A stretch of DNA of 64,000 nt. It comes from Azospirillum sp. RU38E. GTDB taxonomy: Bacteria; Pseudomonadota; Alphaproteobacteria; Azospirillales; Azospirillaceae. The notes beneath the pieces are model-generated. The model saw nothing but the letters and a program-made list of their open reading frames with translations, did not search any database and had not been told where the DNA came from. Location: the NCBI RefSeq assembly GCF_900188385.1, contig NZ_FZOI01000012.1:107961-171960 (forward strand), read 5' to 3'. Positions within the stretch are counted from its first letter, which is position 1, and each line of letters begins with the position of its first letter. Shown one piece after another: positions 1 to 8,139 of this stretch. Position numbers and translations under genes: made by a program.

Positions 1-5
1 GGGAG

Positions 6-707
6 GTGGAATCCCGCCAGACCATCATTGACAGCCTGTCGGCCCGCGCCCAGCATTTCCAGGAACGGCTGGCCCAGGCCGATGCCGCCCGCGCCACGGC
101 GCTGGCCAACCTGAACCAGGCGCAATCGGCCCAATCCGCCGCCAATGGTCTGGCCGCCGCCTGTGCGGAATCCCACCGGCAGGTGACGGCGGTGGATGAG
201 GCGCTGACCCGGGTGACCGACGCAGAGGTGGAACTGCTGCGCCAACTGACCTTCACCATCAACCTGCTGGAAAAAGCCGGCCATCTGGCCAACAAGCAGA
301 AGGCCAGCAACCCGCTGATCCCCGATGCGCTGATCGAACAGCTGGGCAAGGCCACCGGCGATTGCGCCAATGTCGTGGCCCTGGCCCTGGTGGCCCAAGA
401 TAGTTGCCTGACCGCCAGTGCTGGCCTGTCCACCACCCGTGGCTGCCTGGATCTGGCCCAGTCACAGGCGGACACGCTGCGTCATGAATTGCAGCCCGGC
501 AAGCAGCATGAAGCCGGCGTTCTGGGCCATCTGGAACGGCTCTACCAGAAGAGTGCGGAGCATTATAACGCCGAACTGGCCAGCAGCACCAACGCCACCG
601 CCCAGCTTGATCATGCCAACGCGGCCCTTGCCACCGCCAAGGCGCGGCTGGCCTCCCTGCAGGCGGGGCTGGCGGCAGCCACGGCGGTGGATGCCAAGGC
701 GGCTTGA
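6..707 (+). CDS. Helical, Ala/Gln-rich protein of unknown function (start may lie outside window)
   Basis: The frame encodes about 233 residues rich in Ala, Gln and Leu with heptad-like spacing, consistent with long helices or coiled coil. The first usable codon is GTG at 6, but the only Shine-Dalgarno-like sequence (GGGAGG, 1-6) overlaps it, so the true start is probably upstream of the window and the gene may be partial. I recognise no domain. It lies upstream of an AAA+ ATPase and a DUF4157 protein, so an accessory role in a contractile injection locus is possible; that is inference from position only. Confidence 0.6.
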   Translation: MESRQTIIDSLSARAQHFQERLAQADAARATALANLNQAQSAQSAANGLAAACAESHRQVTAVDEALTRVTDAEVELLRQLTFTINLLEKAGHLANKQKASNPLIPDALIEQLGKATGDCANVVALALVAQDSCLTASAGLSTTRGCLDLAQSQADTLRHELQPGKQHEAGVLGHLERLYQKSAEHYNAELASSTNATAQLDHANAALATAKARLASLQAGLAAATAVDAKAA

Positions 708-1046
708 GGTTGCGTTCTCCCTGGGCATTTCATTTCAAGAGTGGCTTGGCGCCAAGCGATGAGATGCTCAGGGACTTCATGTTGCAATGGGGCGTTGTCA
801 CGCCCGAAATGCACGGCCGTCAATCACAGCAACTGTATGCTGTTGACAGCCCGACAGGCAGAGCCAGTGGCGTGACAGAAACAGGAGAACGAACCATGCA
901 TGAACAAAGAGACAGTTGCTCAGGCGCCGGGCGGGCGCATCCGCGCCCTTGGCTTACGCGGCAGGTGGCGCGGGCCGGCAGTCGCCAGCCTCCAATCCGC
1001 CAAGGGTCAAACCCTCGGCGGATTGGTATAAGAAATTCAAGAAATA
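708..1046. other. Gene-free stretch holding one dispersed repeat copy
   Basis: No convincing gene is seen between the helical protein and the LprI-like gene. The right half (924-1030) is a copy of the dispersed hairpin repeat described separately. The short palindrome TTGGCGCCAA lies near 743-752. Confidence 0.6.
924..1030. repeat. Dispersed hairpin repeat A, copy 1 (right half)
   Basis: This stretch is nearly identical to the right half of the copy at 43737-43900. It ends in a hairpin with arms CCAATCCGCC and GGCGGATTGG around an inner AGGGT/ACCCT stem, and closes with GATTGGTATA. The left hairpin present in the 7456 and 43737 copies is absent here. Confidence 0.85.
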
Positions 1047-1406
1047 TTATTTTCCCATCTCTTTCAACTTCTCTGTCCGTGCCGTCGTCGTCTCCGCCAG
1101 ACAGGAATTCAGCACCGTTCCATACATGCTCCCCCCCAACATTTGCGAGGATTCCGCCTTGCAGTGGCTATCGCGGTACTTGATCCAGTCGCGCTGCGAC
1201 TGCTTCAGGGCCTTTTGGCGAGCAGGTTCCAGCTTGGCCATTACATCCTTATAGGTCTGATTCAGCAGCTTGTCCGCTTCGCTATACATATCCGCCGCAC
1301 ATTGCGTCATCTGGGCCTGGGTTGTGGCATTGTCGCAGTCAACGGCATGGGCCGGTGCGGCCAACAGCAGGGAAGCCAGCAGTGCCACAGACAGGATGCG
1401 CATCAT
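1047..1406 (-). CDS. LprI-like (DUF1311) secreted protein
   Basis: The product has 119 residues. It starts with a clear Sec signal peptide (about residues 1-21, ending AHA) and is followed by a small cysteine-containing domain. The pattern of Cys near the N-terminus, a TQAQMTQCA segment, a W-I-KYRDSHC segment and a final Cys matches the LprI/DUF1311 family. Some members inhibit lysozyme, others are simply periplasmic proteins of unknown role. It is transcribed against its neighbours. A muramidase gene lies 4.6 kb away, but any functional link is speculative. Confidence 0.8.
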   Translation of the reverse strand: MMRILSVALLASLLLAAPAHAVDCDNATTQAQMTQCAADMYSEADKLLNQTYKDVMAKLEPARQKALKQSQRDWIKYRDSHCKAESSQMLGGSMYGTVLNSCLAETTTARTEKLKEMGK

Positions 1407-1495
1407 GATATCCCTTCAGAAGATCGGCTGACTACAGCCTAACCGGTAAAGGGCAGCGGGACAAATGGCAAATTTGTCACGTACCTGCATTGTAT

Positions 1496-1518
1496 GACCA
1501 CCTATTGTGGTCTTTTTT
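1496..1518 (+). terminator. Hairpin plus T-run, terminator-like
   Basis: GACCAC (1496-1501) pairs with GTGGTC (1507-1512) across a 5-base loop and is followed directly by six T. This is the form of an intrinsic terminator on the + strand. It lies upstream of the lectin-like gene, so it could also act as a leader attenuator or shield that gene from read-through. Confidence 0.5.
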
Positions 1519-1589
1519 ATAGAAATTGCACTTACCATTGGTTTAATATACCATGAAATCTTATCGTTTTGCCGTGATGGAGCCCCACT

Positions 1590-2108
1590 TTGAGCCCCTA
1601 TGCCACCGGCACGCCGTTTCAATTGATCTGGAATGACGGCCACACAGACATGCTGCTGGAAGTACCGGTGGCGGGTGCCAATGTGCTGGTAACCAAGCAT
1701 CCGCTGCACCCCAATTCCGGCACCAATGGCTGGATACAGAAACGGGACAATGGCCGGATATATCTGCTGGATGCTGCCGGAAAGCCGACCAGCTTCTGCC
1801 TGGATGCTAACCTGCCGGACCAGCATGAGGTGAATGGCGTCTTCCCCGATGGCAGCGGTTGTCTGGTCTATCTCAATTCCGATATACCGCAACGCCAGAC
1901 CCAGCTATGGCAGATCACACCGCGCGGCGATGGCAGCTTCTTCGTACAGAATATCGGCCTGTCGCTATCCATCCAATATGGTCCGGCAGCCGGCCCCTAT
2001 GTGCTGGATTCCGGTGGCAACAACCTGCAGGGCGGGGCCGCCAAGCTGTGGCGGAAGGATGCCGGCAACCGCAACCAATATTGGCAATTGCGGGCCTGTG
2101 CCTTATGA
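1590..2108 (+). CDS. Beta-trefoil (ricin-like) protein next to an eCIS-type ATPase
   Basis: The product has 172 residues and no signal peptide. The only in-frame start downstream of the TGA at 1575 is TTG at 1590, with GGAG about 8 bases upstream. The sequence shows repeated beta-rich units with the Gln-x-Trp feature of trefoil lectins, most clearly NQYWQL at the C-terminus and TQLWQI in the middle. A ricin-B-like sugar-binding fold is my best reading, but the identity between repeats is weak. The stop codon overlaps the start of the following AAA+ gene (ATGA, 2105-2108), so the two are probably translationally coupled. Confidence 0.6.
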   Translation: MSPYATGTPFQLIWNDGHTDMLLEVPVAGANVLVTKHPLHPNSGTNGWIQKRDNGRIYLLDAAGKPTSFCLDANLPDQHEVNGVFPDGSGCLVYLNSDIPQRQTQLWQITPRGDGSFFVQNIGLSLSIQYGPAAGPYVLDSGGNNLQGGAAKLWRKDAGNRNQYWQLRACAL

Positions 2109-3460
2109 CGGGGCTGGACGCCAATCTGGCGGCCCTGGAGCAGGAGTTGAACTGGTTCGGCGCCTTGTTGCAGGCGCAGGTGGAAAATTATCTTTCGGCC
2201 GAACCTGATCCCGATCTGCTGTCGAACTTTCCACCGCCGGACCTGACGGAGCCGCCCTCTGCCCTGGGGCGGCTGGTGCAGGATTGGGACCTGGGCCGGG
2301 CCGAGCGGATTGCCCTGGCCCTGACCCTGGCCCCCCATCTGCGGCCGGAACTGCTGGATCTGCTGTTGCTGACCAGCAGCCAGACCGGCCGTGTCTTGAC
2401 CGAATTCGGCGGCGTGGCGGAAAATAACCATCGCGGCTTCCTGCCCAGCGGCCAGACCCTGGCCTTTCTGCTCTCGGCCGGTAACCGGTCCGGCTGGGCA
2501 GATTATCACCGGCTGACCACCCCTTCCCACCGGCTGATGCGCGAACAGGTGCTACGGCTGGAGAGCGAGGGCGACCGGTTGCCGCGCATTGCCAGCCCGC
2601 TGCGCCTGTCGGAAGCCTGGCTGCATTATCTGCTGACCGGGGAGCCGGCGCGGCCGGAAAGTGAATATGATTTCCCGGCCCGCCCCATTTCCTGCGCGCA
2701 AGGCTGGCAGGAATTGGTGCTGGATCCCCAGACCATGGGGCAGTTGAATGAAATCCGTCTCTGGCTGGCCCATGGCCAGCGGGTCATGGGCGAATATGGA
2801 CTGGCCGGCAAGATCAAGCCGGGCTATCGCGCCCTGTTCTTCGGCCAGCCGGGCACCGGTAAAACCCTGTCGGCCTGCCTGCTGGGCAAGGTCACCGGGC
2901 GGGAGGTTTACCGGGTCGATGCCTCCATGGTGGTGTCAAAATATATTGGCGAGACGGAGAAGAATCTGGGCCGCGTCTTCGATGTGGCACAATACCGCGA
3001 TTGGGTCCTGTTCTTCGACGAAGCAGACGCCCTGTTCGGCAAACGCACGGCCGCCAGCAGTTCCAATGACCGCCATGCCAATCAGCAGACGGCCTATCTG
3101 CTGCAACGGATTGAGGATTTCCCCGGCGTCGTGATCCTCTCCACCAATCTGCGCGCCAATATGGATGAAGCCTTCACCCGACGCTTCCAGGCCATGGTGC
3201 AATTCCCCATGCCGGGGCCATCAGAACGGCTGCGCCTGTGGCAGTCGGCCTTCGCCGGCAGCGTGGAACTGGCCGCCGATATCGATCTGCATGAACTGGC
3301 AGAACGGGCAGAGGTTGCCGGTGGCGCCATCATCAATGTGCTGCGGACCGTCACCCTGGCAGCCGCCGCCAGCGACAGCCGTATTGTCACCCGGAGCGTC
3401 CTGGTGGAGGCGCTGCGGCGCGAACTGGCCAAGGACAGCAAGAGCCTGCAATGGAGATAA
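2105..3460 (+). CDS. AAA+ ATPase, eCIS-associated type
   Basis: The open frame begins earlier, but ATG at 2105 overlaps the preceding stop and gives a 451-residue product. Residues 1-200 form an N-terminal helical region. A classical AAA+ module follows: Walker A GQPGTGKT (about 247-254), Walker B LFFDEADAL (about 302-310), a sensor-type TNLR segment and an arginine-finger region FTRRFQ. ATPases of this class are core members of extracellular contractile injection loci, where they are thought to help assembly or disassembly. The DUF4157 gene immediately downstream supports that assignment. The sheath, tube and baseplate genes would have to lie outside the window, so the eCIS link is inference. 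Confidence 0.85.
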   Translation: MTGLDANLAALEQELNWFGALLQAQVENYLSAEPDPDLLSNFPPPDLTEPPSALGRLVQDWDLGRAERIALALTLAPHLRPELLDLLLLTSSQTGRVLTEFGGVAENNHRGFLPSGQTLAFLLSAGNRSGWADYHRLTTPSHRLMREQVLRLESEGDRLPRIASPLRLSEAWLHYLLTGEPARPESEYDFPARPISCAQGWQELVLDPQTMGQLNEIRLWLAHGQRVMGEYGLAGKIKPGYRALFFGQPGTGKTLSACLLGKVTGREVYRVDASMVVSKYIGETEKNLGRVFDVAQYRDWVLFFDEADALFGKRTAASSSNDRHANQQTAYLLQRIEDFPGVVILSTNLRANMDEAFTRRFQAMVQFPMPGPSERLRLWQSAFAGSVELAADIDLHELAERAEVAGGAIINVLRTVTLAAAASDSRIVTRSVLVEALRRELAKDSKSLQWR

Positions 3461-3464
3461 GCTC

Positions 3465-3902
3465 ATGAGCGACTACGCATCCCTGGGCAGAAAGCATAAA
3501 CCGTCGGCACAGCGGCGGGCGGCAACGGGGCTTGAGCTGAACGACCTGCGGCCCGGCGTGCAGCCCCGGCAGTTGAAGGATGAGCGCACAACCGGCGGGA
3601 TGCCAATGAACCTGGCGCAGGGCATCGAGAAATTGTCGGGCGTTGGCATGGGCAATGTACGGGTCCATTATAATTCAGCCAAACCGCAAGCCATGCAGGC
3701 CCATGCCTACGCCCAGGGCAGCGATATCCATCTGGCCAGCGGGCAGGAAAAACATCTGCCGCATGAGGCCTGGCATGTGGTGCAACAGGCCCAGGGCCGG
3801 GTCAAACCCACGGCGACGGTCAATGGCACCGCCATCAATGACAGCCCCGGCCTGGAGCGGGAGGCTGACCTTATGGGCCAACGCGCCTTGAAGGGCGGCT
3901 GA
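3465..3902 (+). CDS. DUF4157 domain protein (eCIS-associated, HExxH)
   Basis: ATG at 3465 lies 4 bases after the ATPase stop and gives 145 residues. Residues about 45-115 carry the DUF4157 signature: VRVHYNS, a Gln-Ala-His-AYAQG segment, and HEAWHVVQQ with an HExxH zinc-protease-like motif at 100-104. DUF4157 is common in eCIS loci, usually as the N-terminal part of large cargo or toxin proteins. Here it stands nearly alone, with no toxin domain after it (the gene ends 30 residues later). It could be a stand-alone leader or processing protein, or a cargo that has lost its effector part. Confidence 0.85.
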   Translation: MSDYASLGRKHKPSAQRRAATGLELNDLRPGVQPRQLKDERTTGGMPMNLAQGIEKLSGVGMGNVRVHYNSAKPQAMQAHAYAQGSDIHLASGQEKHLPHEAWHVVQQAQGRVKPTATVNGTAINDSPGLEREADLMGQRALKGG

Positions 3903-3935
3903 CCGTCGCCGCCATCGCCAAAGCCTTCTATATTG

Positions 3936-5432
3936 CTACGACGCCTCTGACTGGCTGCGGCTCAGACGCTCCAGATCGGCCTTCATCCCCTGCATCAGCC
4001 GGGTCAGGCTGTCGATGGTACGGCGGCTTTCCTCCGCGGCGCGCTGCGATTCCGTCATGACCTGATTCATGGCCTGGGCCTGCTGTTCCAGCTTGTCTTG
4101 CAGGGAAACGACGCTGGATTGCAGTTGCGCGGCCGTATCCTGCTGTTTGTTCAGCGCGCTATTCATGCCAGCGACCTGTTCCTGCAACGCGGCGGCCACA
4201 TGATCATCCGGTGGCGGAGGCGCAACCGGAACCGGTTCCGGGGCTGGCGCAGCGGGAGGCGGCGCCACCGATGCCGGGACCGGCACTTCAGGCGCTGGTG
4301 GCGTGGCTGAGGCTGACGGCGCTGCCGCGACAGCCGCAACCGTGTTCGCCAGCAAAGGCGCCAGCGCCGCCGGTGACGCGGATGCCGGGCGGCTGACGAT
4401 CTTTCCCACCATATCCGTCAGCAGATCGCCATTGGGCGCGGTGCCGGCACTGCCGCGCAGTAATGCCGCAGCCTGCGAGAGCGCCTGCGTTCGCACCATC
4501 GCCATCAACCGCCCCGCCATGTCCGCTCCCTGCGCCGTGGCACCGGCGGGCAACGCGCTATCTGCGTCCGCGTCGTCTGTGGCTGGATGGGCCGTTGCCG
4601 CCCGCGCAGCGATGAACCGGGTCACCCCCAGCACCGCACCGGCCAGGAGCAGCCATATCATGCCCCAGGACGACGCATGCCGATCAATGGGGCGCTTGCT
4701 GGCGTCACCCGGTGCCACCACCTGAAGGGGGGCTGGCTGCTGGACAGGGGGACATTGATTGTCCGCCGCCTCCTCCTCATTGTCTGATTTGATGATCTTC
4801 GTGCGATCGCAGACAAAGCCCGGTGTGGCAGCGGTGGTGGAAGCCGTGGAAGCGGGCCCCCCACCCTCATTCCCCATCGCCGAATCCTGCTGCACTGCCG
4901 TGTGGATGGCGAGAAACAGGGCGGCCGCCGCGGCCATCGTTGCAAGGGCATAATGCGCATCCAGCAGCTTCTGCCAGGTGCGGCGCTGTTCCGGCCAGGG
5001 GGCTATCCGCCCCAAGAGCAGGGGCGGCACCGTGGCGGCCAGCAGCATCAACGGCATGGCCACCCCATTGGCCATGTGTTGCCGGGCCTGCATGCTTGCC
5101 AGACCCAAGCCGAAACAGGACCAAAGCGAAAGGCCCAGCGGCCAGATCAGCAGCAATGGCAGCCAATCGACACTGAACCGGTGATGGGGCGTGCTGAAAA
5201 AACCGGTCGCGCGCCCGGTCAGCATCACCCCGAAGGCCAGAAACAACATCGCAAAGCCGATGGCGCCGATGATCCAGCTTTCCACAAGTGGCACATCGCG
5301 CAACCAATGGATTACGGTGAAAATACCGGCATAGAGGGCCATCACATGGACTGCCGCCAAGCGGATCAGCAGCACGATCAGGACATTGCGTGTCACGGGT
5401 GCGGCGGCACCGGCGGAAAGGGAGTCGCTCAT
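3936..5432 (-). CDS. Multi-pass membrane protein with Pro/Ala-rich and coiled-coil tail
   Basis: The product has 498 residues. The N-terminal half contains about five hydrophobic segments (within residues 15-175) and a further one near 255-275. After that come an Ala-rich stretch and a Pro/Ala-rich linker (about 350-400). The last 90 residues are predicted coiled coil rich in Gln, Glu and Leu. I recognise no family. Its start overlaps the stop of the upstream DUF2589-like gene (ATGA, 5429-5432), so the two are co-translated and may form one membrane-associated assembly. Confidence 0.75.
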   Translation of the reverse strand: MSDSLSAGAAAPVTRNVLIVLLIRLAAVHVMALYAGIFTVIHWLRDVPLVESWIIGAIGFAMLFLAFGVMLTGRATGFFSTPHHRFSVDWLPLLLIWPLGLSLWSCFGLGLASMQARQHMANGVAMPLMLLAATVPPLLLGRIAPWPEQRRTWQKLLDAHYALATMAAAAALFLAIHTAVQQDSAMGNEGGGPASTASTTAATPGFVCDRTKIIKSDNEEEAADNQCPPVQQPAPLQVVAPGDASKRPIDRHASSWGMIWLLLAGAVLGVTRFIAARAATAHPATDDADADSALPAGATAQGADMAGRLMAMVRTQALSQAAALLRGSAGTAPNGDLLTDMVGKIVSRPASASPAALAPLLANTVAAVAAAPSASATPPAPEVPVPASVAPPPAAPAPEPVPVAPPPPDDHVAAALQEQVAGMNSALNKQQDTAAQLQSSVVSLQDKLEQQAQAMNQVMTESQRAAEESRRTIDSLTRLMQGMKADLERLSRSQSEAS

Positions 5433-5965
5433 CGCTCCTCCCCACCCATCTGTTTTACGATCGTATCATTGATCCGGGCGATCCCGTGGGCCGCAGAGGT
5501 GCCACGAAACTGGATTTCGATCTCGGCAATGGCATGGCCGCCCCCCTCCCCGGCTTCCAGTTCCAACATCAATTGAGAGGCGCCATTGGCCCCCGTCTTT
5601 TCCAGCAGGCCGGTTTTCAGTCTGATGACAAAGTTGTCGATGGCGACATCATGGTGATTGGTCAGCAAAAACAGGGGAACATCCCGGAGAACCGGTGTTC
5701 CATTGGGGCCCGGCAGCGGCATTTGCACCGTTTTCGGCATCATGCGGCCGGTTTGTGGATCCAGCGGAAAATAACGGGCCAGCAGATGTTCCAGTGCCCG
5801 GTCGCTATGCTCCCGCACCTGACCAACCACGCTGGCATGAACCGTTTCCAGCAGCCCGGTCAAGGAAATACGCGAAGGCGGCCGGGGGCCGTCTGCCCCC
5901 TTCGCGGCACCGGCATCAGGGCTGCTGCCGGCCTTTTCCTCATGATCATGATCCGGATCGGACAC
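5429..5965 (-). CDS. DUF2589-like protein
   Basis: The product has 178 residues and is soluble, with an acidic, low-complexity N-terminus. The core includes PVLRDVPLFLLTN, then a V-AIDNFVIRLKTG strand region, and ends in a HGIARINDTIVKQM helix. This layout (a PL-x-x-x proline motif, a beta sandwich, a terminal G-ar-ind helix) resembles DUF2589 proteins, which often sit beside phage-tail-like or secretion loci. The match is by eye and moderate. It overlaps the membrane-protein gene by 4 bases and is likely in one operon with the muramidase upstream. Confidence 0.5.
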   Translation of the reverse strand: MSDPDHDHEEKAGSSPDAGAAKGADGPRPPSRISLTGLLETVHASVVGQVREHSDRALEHLLARYFPLDPQTGRMMPKTVQMPLPGPNGTPVLRDVPLFLLTNHHDVAIDNFVIRLKTGLLEKTGANGASQLMLELEAGEGGGHAIAEIEIQFRGTSAAHGIARINDTIVKQMGGEER

Positions 5966-5981
5966 GGGTCAGCACTCCTGT

Positions 5982-6563
5982 TCAGTTTCTACCCGTCGAT
6001 GCGGCCGTGTTGGCCGCTACAGCGCGGCCGGGAACGGCAACATCAGGGAAAGAATTGACCCGGGCGACCCAACCTTTCAGAAAGATGCGTAACATCGGAT
6101 GTGTCTGCGCCAGCTCACGATAATAGCTGATTCGTCCATCTTTATATTCCATATATATTTCTGTTGAATCATGGTTATTCAGTGAACTCATTACTGTGCG
6201 CGTTAGTTTTCCGGAAGGATGGTGATTACTTCCAAGTGTATTGAGAATTTTTATAAAAAGCTCAATTGCGTGATACCCGGCATTAACATGGAAGTCGCAA
6301 AATATGTTGGCGAGATTCTGATATTGTATTTCGTCACCAAATATCGGATCCCAATATTCAATTTTATAGATTTTCCCGGCCTGCTCATCGGTCAATTTTT
6401 TCAAATTGTCCAGTGTTGGCGCCACGTTCAATAAATGCGCATAGGTTTTGAAGGTCTGGAACGTGACCCCTTTGTTGGTCGCACCACCTGGATCGGCGGG
6501 ATTATCGACCCAACCGCCTTCATTGCGCAAAATGATGGGCAGAAATTGTGAAAAATCAGCCAT
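5982..6563 (-). CDS. GH108-family N-acetylmuramidase
   Basis: The product has 193 residues. The N-terminus shows the GH108 signature: RNEGGW with the catalytic Glu at about residue 15, followed by DNPADPGGATNKGVT. A later YWDPIFGD segment and an FCDFHVNAG segment fit the C-terminal half of the family. Such enzymes cleave peptidoglycan and serve as phage lysins or as cell-wall-penetrating parts of secretion and injection machines. There is no signal peptide, so delivery by another system is expected. The central part is clearly more AT-rich than neighbouring genes, which suggests a different origin. Confidence 0.85.
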   Translation of the reverse strand: MADFSQFLPIILRNEGGWVDNPADPGGATNKGVTFQTFKTYAHLLNVAPTLDNLKKLTDEQAGKIYKIEYWDPIFGDEIQYQNLANIFCDFHVNAGYHAIELFIKILNTLGSNHHPSGKLTRTVMSSLNNHDSTEIYMEYKDGRISYYRELAQTHPMLRIFLKGWVARVNSFPDVAVPGRAVAANTAASTGRN

Positions 6564-6609
6564 ATCTGTTCCCTCTTCCGGGCAGCCGGGCGATGCGGGG
6601 CACGCCGGG

Positions 6610-7167
6610 TCAGACCGTCATCCCAAACTCGCAACCGATGGCGCTGATCGATATTTGACGCGCCACATCAGAAAAGCTGCATTCCAGTGTCAGCCCAAGG
6701 CTGCGCGACATAAGACAGGGCGGGTCCAGGGCGATGCGCACATCGTCCCAATCCACATGCTGCAACGCCAGATTTTCGCGGTGTGTCAGGGTGCGTTCGC
6801 AATCATGCAGCGTCATGGCGCTGATCAAGGCCCCCTGTTCAGCCTTAAACCGTATCCAGATCGCCGTGACGCGCTGACCGGACCCTGTATCCAGGGCGAG
6901 CGAAGGCACCGCAAAGTGTAACGGGACGCGCGACCAGGACCGGCCATGCACGACACGGGCATTGTCTTCCACCCTGTCACGCTCCAACCCCTGGGCATCG
7001 ACGACAGTGGCACTGTTGCCGTGCACCCAACTGATCGGCTGGCGCGCCATGGTGGCGCGCGCCGGCGCCGCCTTCATCCCGAAGCCGGCGCCCAGGCCAA
7101 CCGCCGCCCCGAAAAAGGCACGCCGGCTGCGTGTGAACATCTGTGACCATTGCCGTGCGTCAACCAT
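6610..7167 (-). CDS. Tat-exported protein of unknown function (DUF6623-like)
   Basis: The product has 185 residues. It begins with a twin-arginine signal (SRRAFFGAAVG, about residues 14-24) followed by a hydrophobic stretch and an A-x-A-type cleavage site near residue 38. The mature part starts with a SWVHGNSATV segment and contains beta-rich sequence; this HGN opening resembles DUF6623 proteins, but the match is by eye. It is probably transcribed ahead of the muramidase gene. Confidence 0.6.
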   Translation of the reverse strand: MVDARQWSQMFTRSRRAFFGAAVGLGAGFGMKAAPARATMARQPISWVHGNSATVVDAQGLERDRVEDNARVVHGRSWSRVPLHFAVPSLALDTGSGQRVTAIWIRFKAEQGALISAMTLHDCERTLTHRENLALQHVDWDDVRIALDPPCLMSRSLGLTLECSFSDVARQISISAIGCEFGMTV

Positions 7168-7455
7168 CTTCCCTAAGCCCTATCCGATCCTGCGGCCCCG
7201 AAACTGTCAGCACGATGGGCACGCAGCAGACATCACACTGCTGCGCCATATTACTCGTTGCATTATTCATAAGATTATTATTAAAACACTCTATCAAAAG
7301 ATGCAACTGATCAATTCTTAACCTCTCCAGGTTTTTGTCGCTATGCCGATCACTCGCTATCGTCACCCGCGAATCTCGCCCGCTGGATGAAGATCAGCCG
7401 CCTGAAATACCGCGGAATCGCGTTGGAGCGTGAATCCGCTCGCTGAACAAGGACT
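7168..7455. other. Gene-free intergenic stretch
   Basis: No gene is seen. The stretch is locally AT-rich around 7255-7320 and may hold the promoter of the minus-strand set ending at 3936. I could not define promoter elements with confidence. Confidence 0.4.
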
Positions 7456-7570
7456 TATACCAATCTCCCTTGATCGTGACCGATCCAGGGAGATTTTGCG
7501 TTCCCTCATGCGCCAGGCGCTGCTTCCGGCAGCTTGGCTTACGCCGCTACCAAGCGGCGGGTTGGTATTA
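7456..7570. repeat. Dispersed hairpin repeat A, copy 2 (internally shortened)
   Basis: It begins TATACCAATC and ends GGTTGGTATTA, giving imperfect terminal inverted repeats. The left hairpin has arms AATCTCCCT and AGGGAGATT with an inner GATCG/CGATC stem. It is identical over its first 60 bases to the copy at 43737. The right-hand covarying hairpin is missing, so this copy carries an internal deletion. Confidence 0.85.
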
Positions 7571-7709
7571 GAGCCGGCCAGATGCTCAAGCCGATAGCGG
7601 TATCGAAACCCTTATCCAGTTTGAAAACCACAGCTCGCGCTGGCCGGCCAGAAGGCTTTTCCTGAACCGCAGAATTGCCCCCTGTCGGGTCCGGTGGGCA
7701 GCTGATACC

Positions 7710-7961
7710 AATCGCCCGGCCCTGTTGGATGAAATCGCCGCTACCCATCCGGGCATTAATGGCATGGCCCTGGACATCACCAATGCCGCCGATATCGAGA
7801 AGGTGGCGGCCCGGCTGGTCCACGACTATCCGAGCCTGATTGTGCTGATCAACAATGCCGGCATCATGCCGTTTGACGATCCGGCCGGCCGGATCGATGA
7901 TGCGGTGTCCCGCAGCATCCTGGATACCAACCTGCTGGGCCCCATCCGTCTGACAGCCGCC
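7710..7961 (+). pseudogene. Fragment of a short-chain dehydrogenase (DltE-like)
   Basis: The frame gives LLDEIAATHPGINGMALDIT, then LVHDYPSL and LINNAGIMPF, and ends with a LDTNLLGPIRLTAA segment. These correspond to the second half of the Rossmann region of short-chain dehydrogenases, including the NNAG motif. The N-terminal GxxxGIG cofactor motif and the catalytic YxxxK half are absent. Sequence after about 7961 does not resemble the family. It is a decayed remnant next to a repeat copy. Confidence 0.8.
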
Positions 7962-8139
7962 CCATCCGTGACAATCCCGGCAGCGGGGAGCATCAGCTGG
8001 TGCATGATTTCAATGCCAGCCTCATTCCGGTCTGATACATCGGTCAAGATTTCATGCCGCTGCTATGATATCGCCGGCAGCGGGGCATCGCTGAATAGCC
8101 CCACCGCCGGCCGTGCACGGCAAGCGATGCAGCAGCAGC

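Noticed and set aside
7500..7570. Insertion-sequence end or attachment site
   Set aside because: The element has terminal inverted repeats but no transposase or clear target duplication in this window, so I call it only a repeat.
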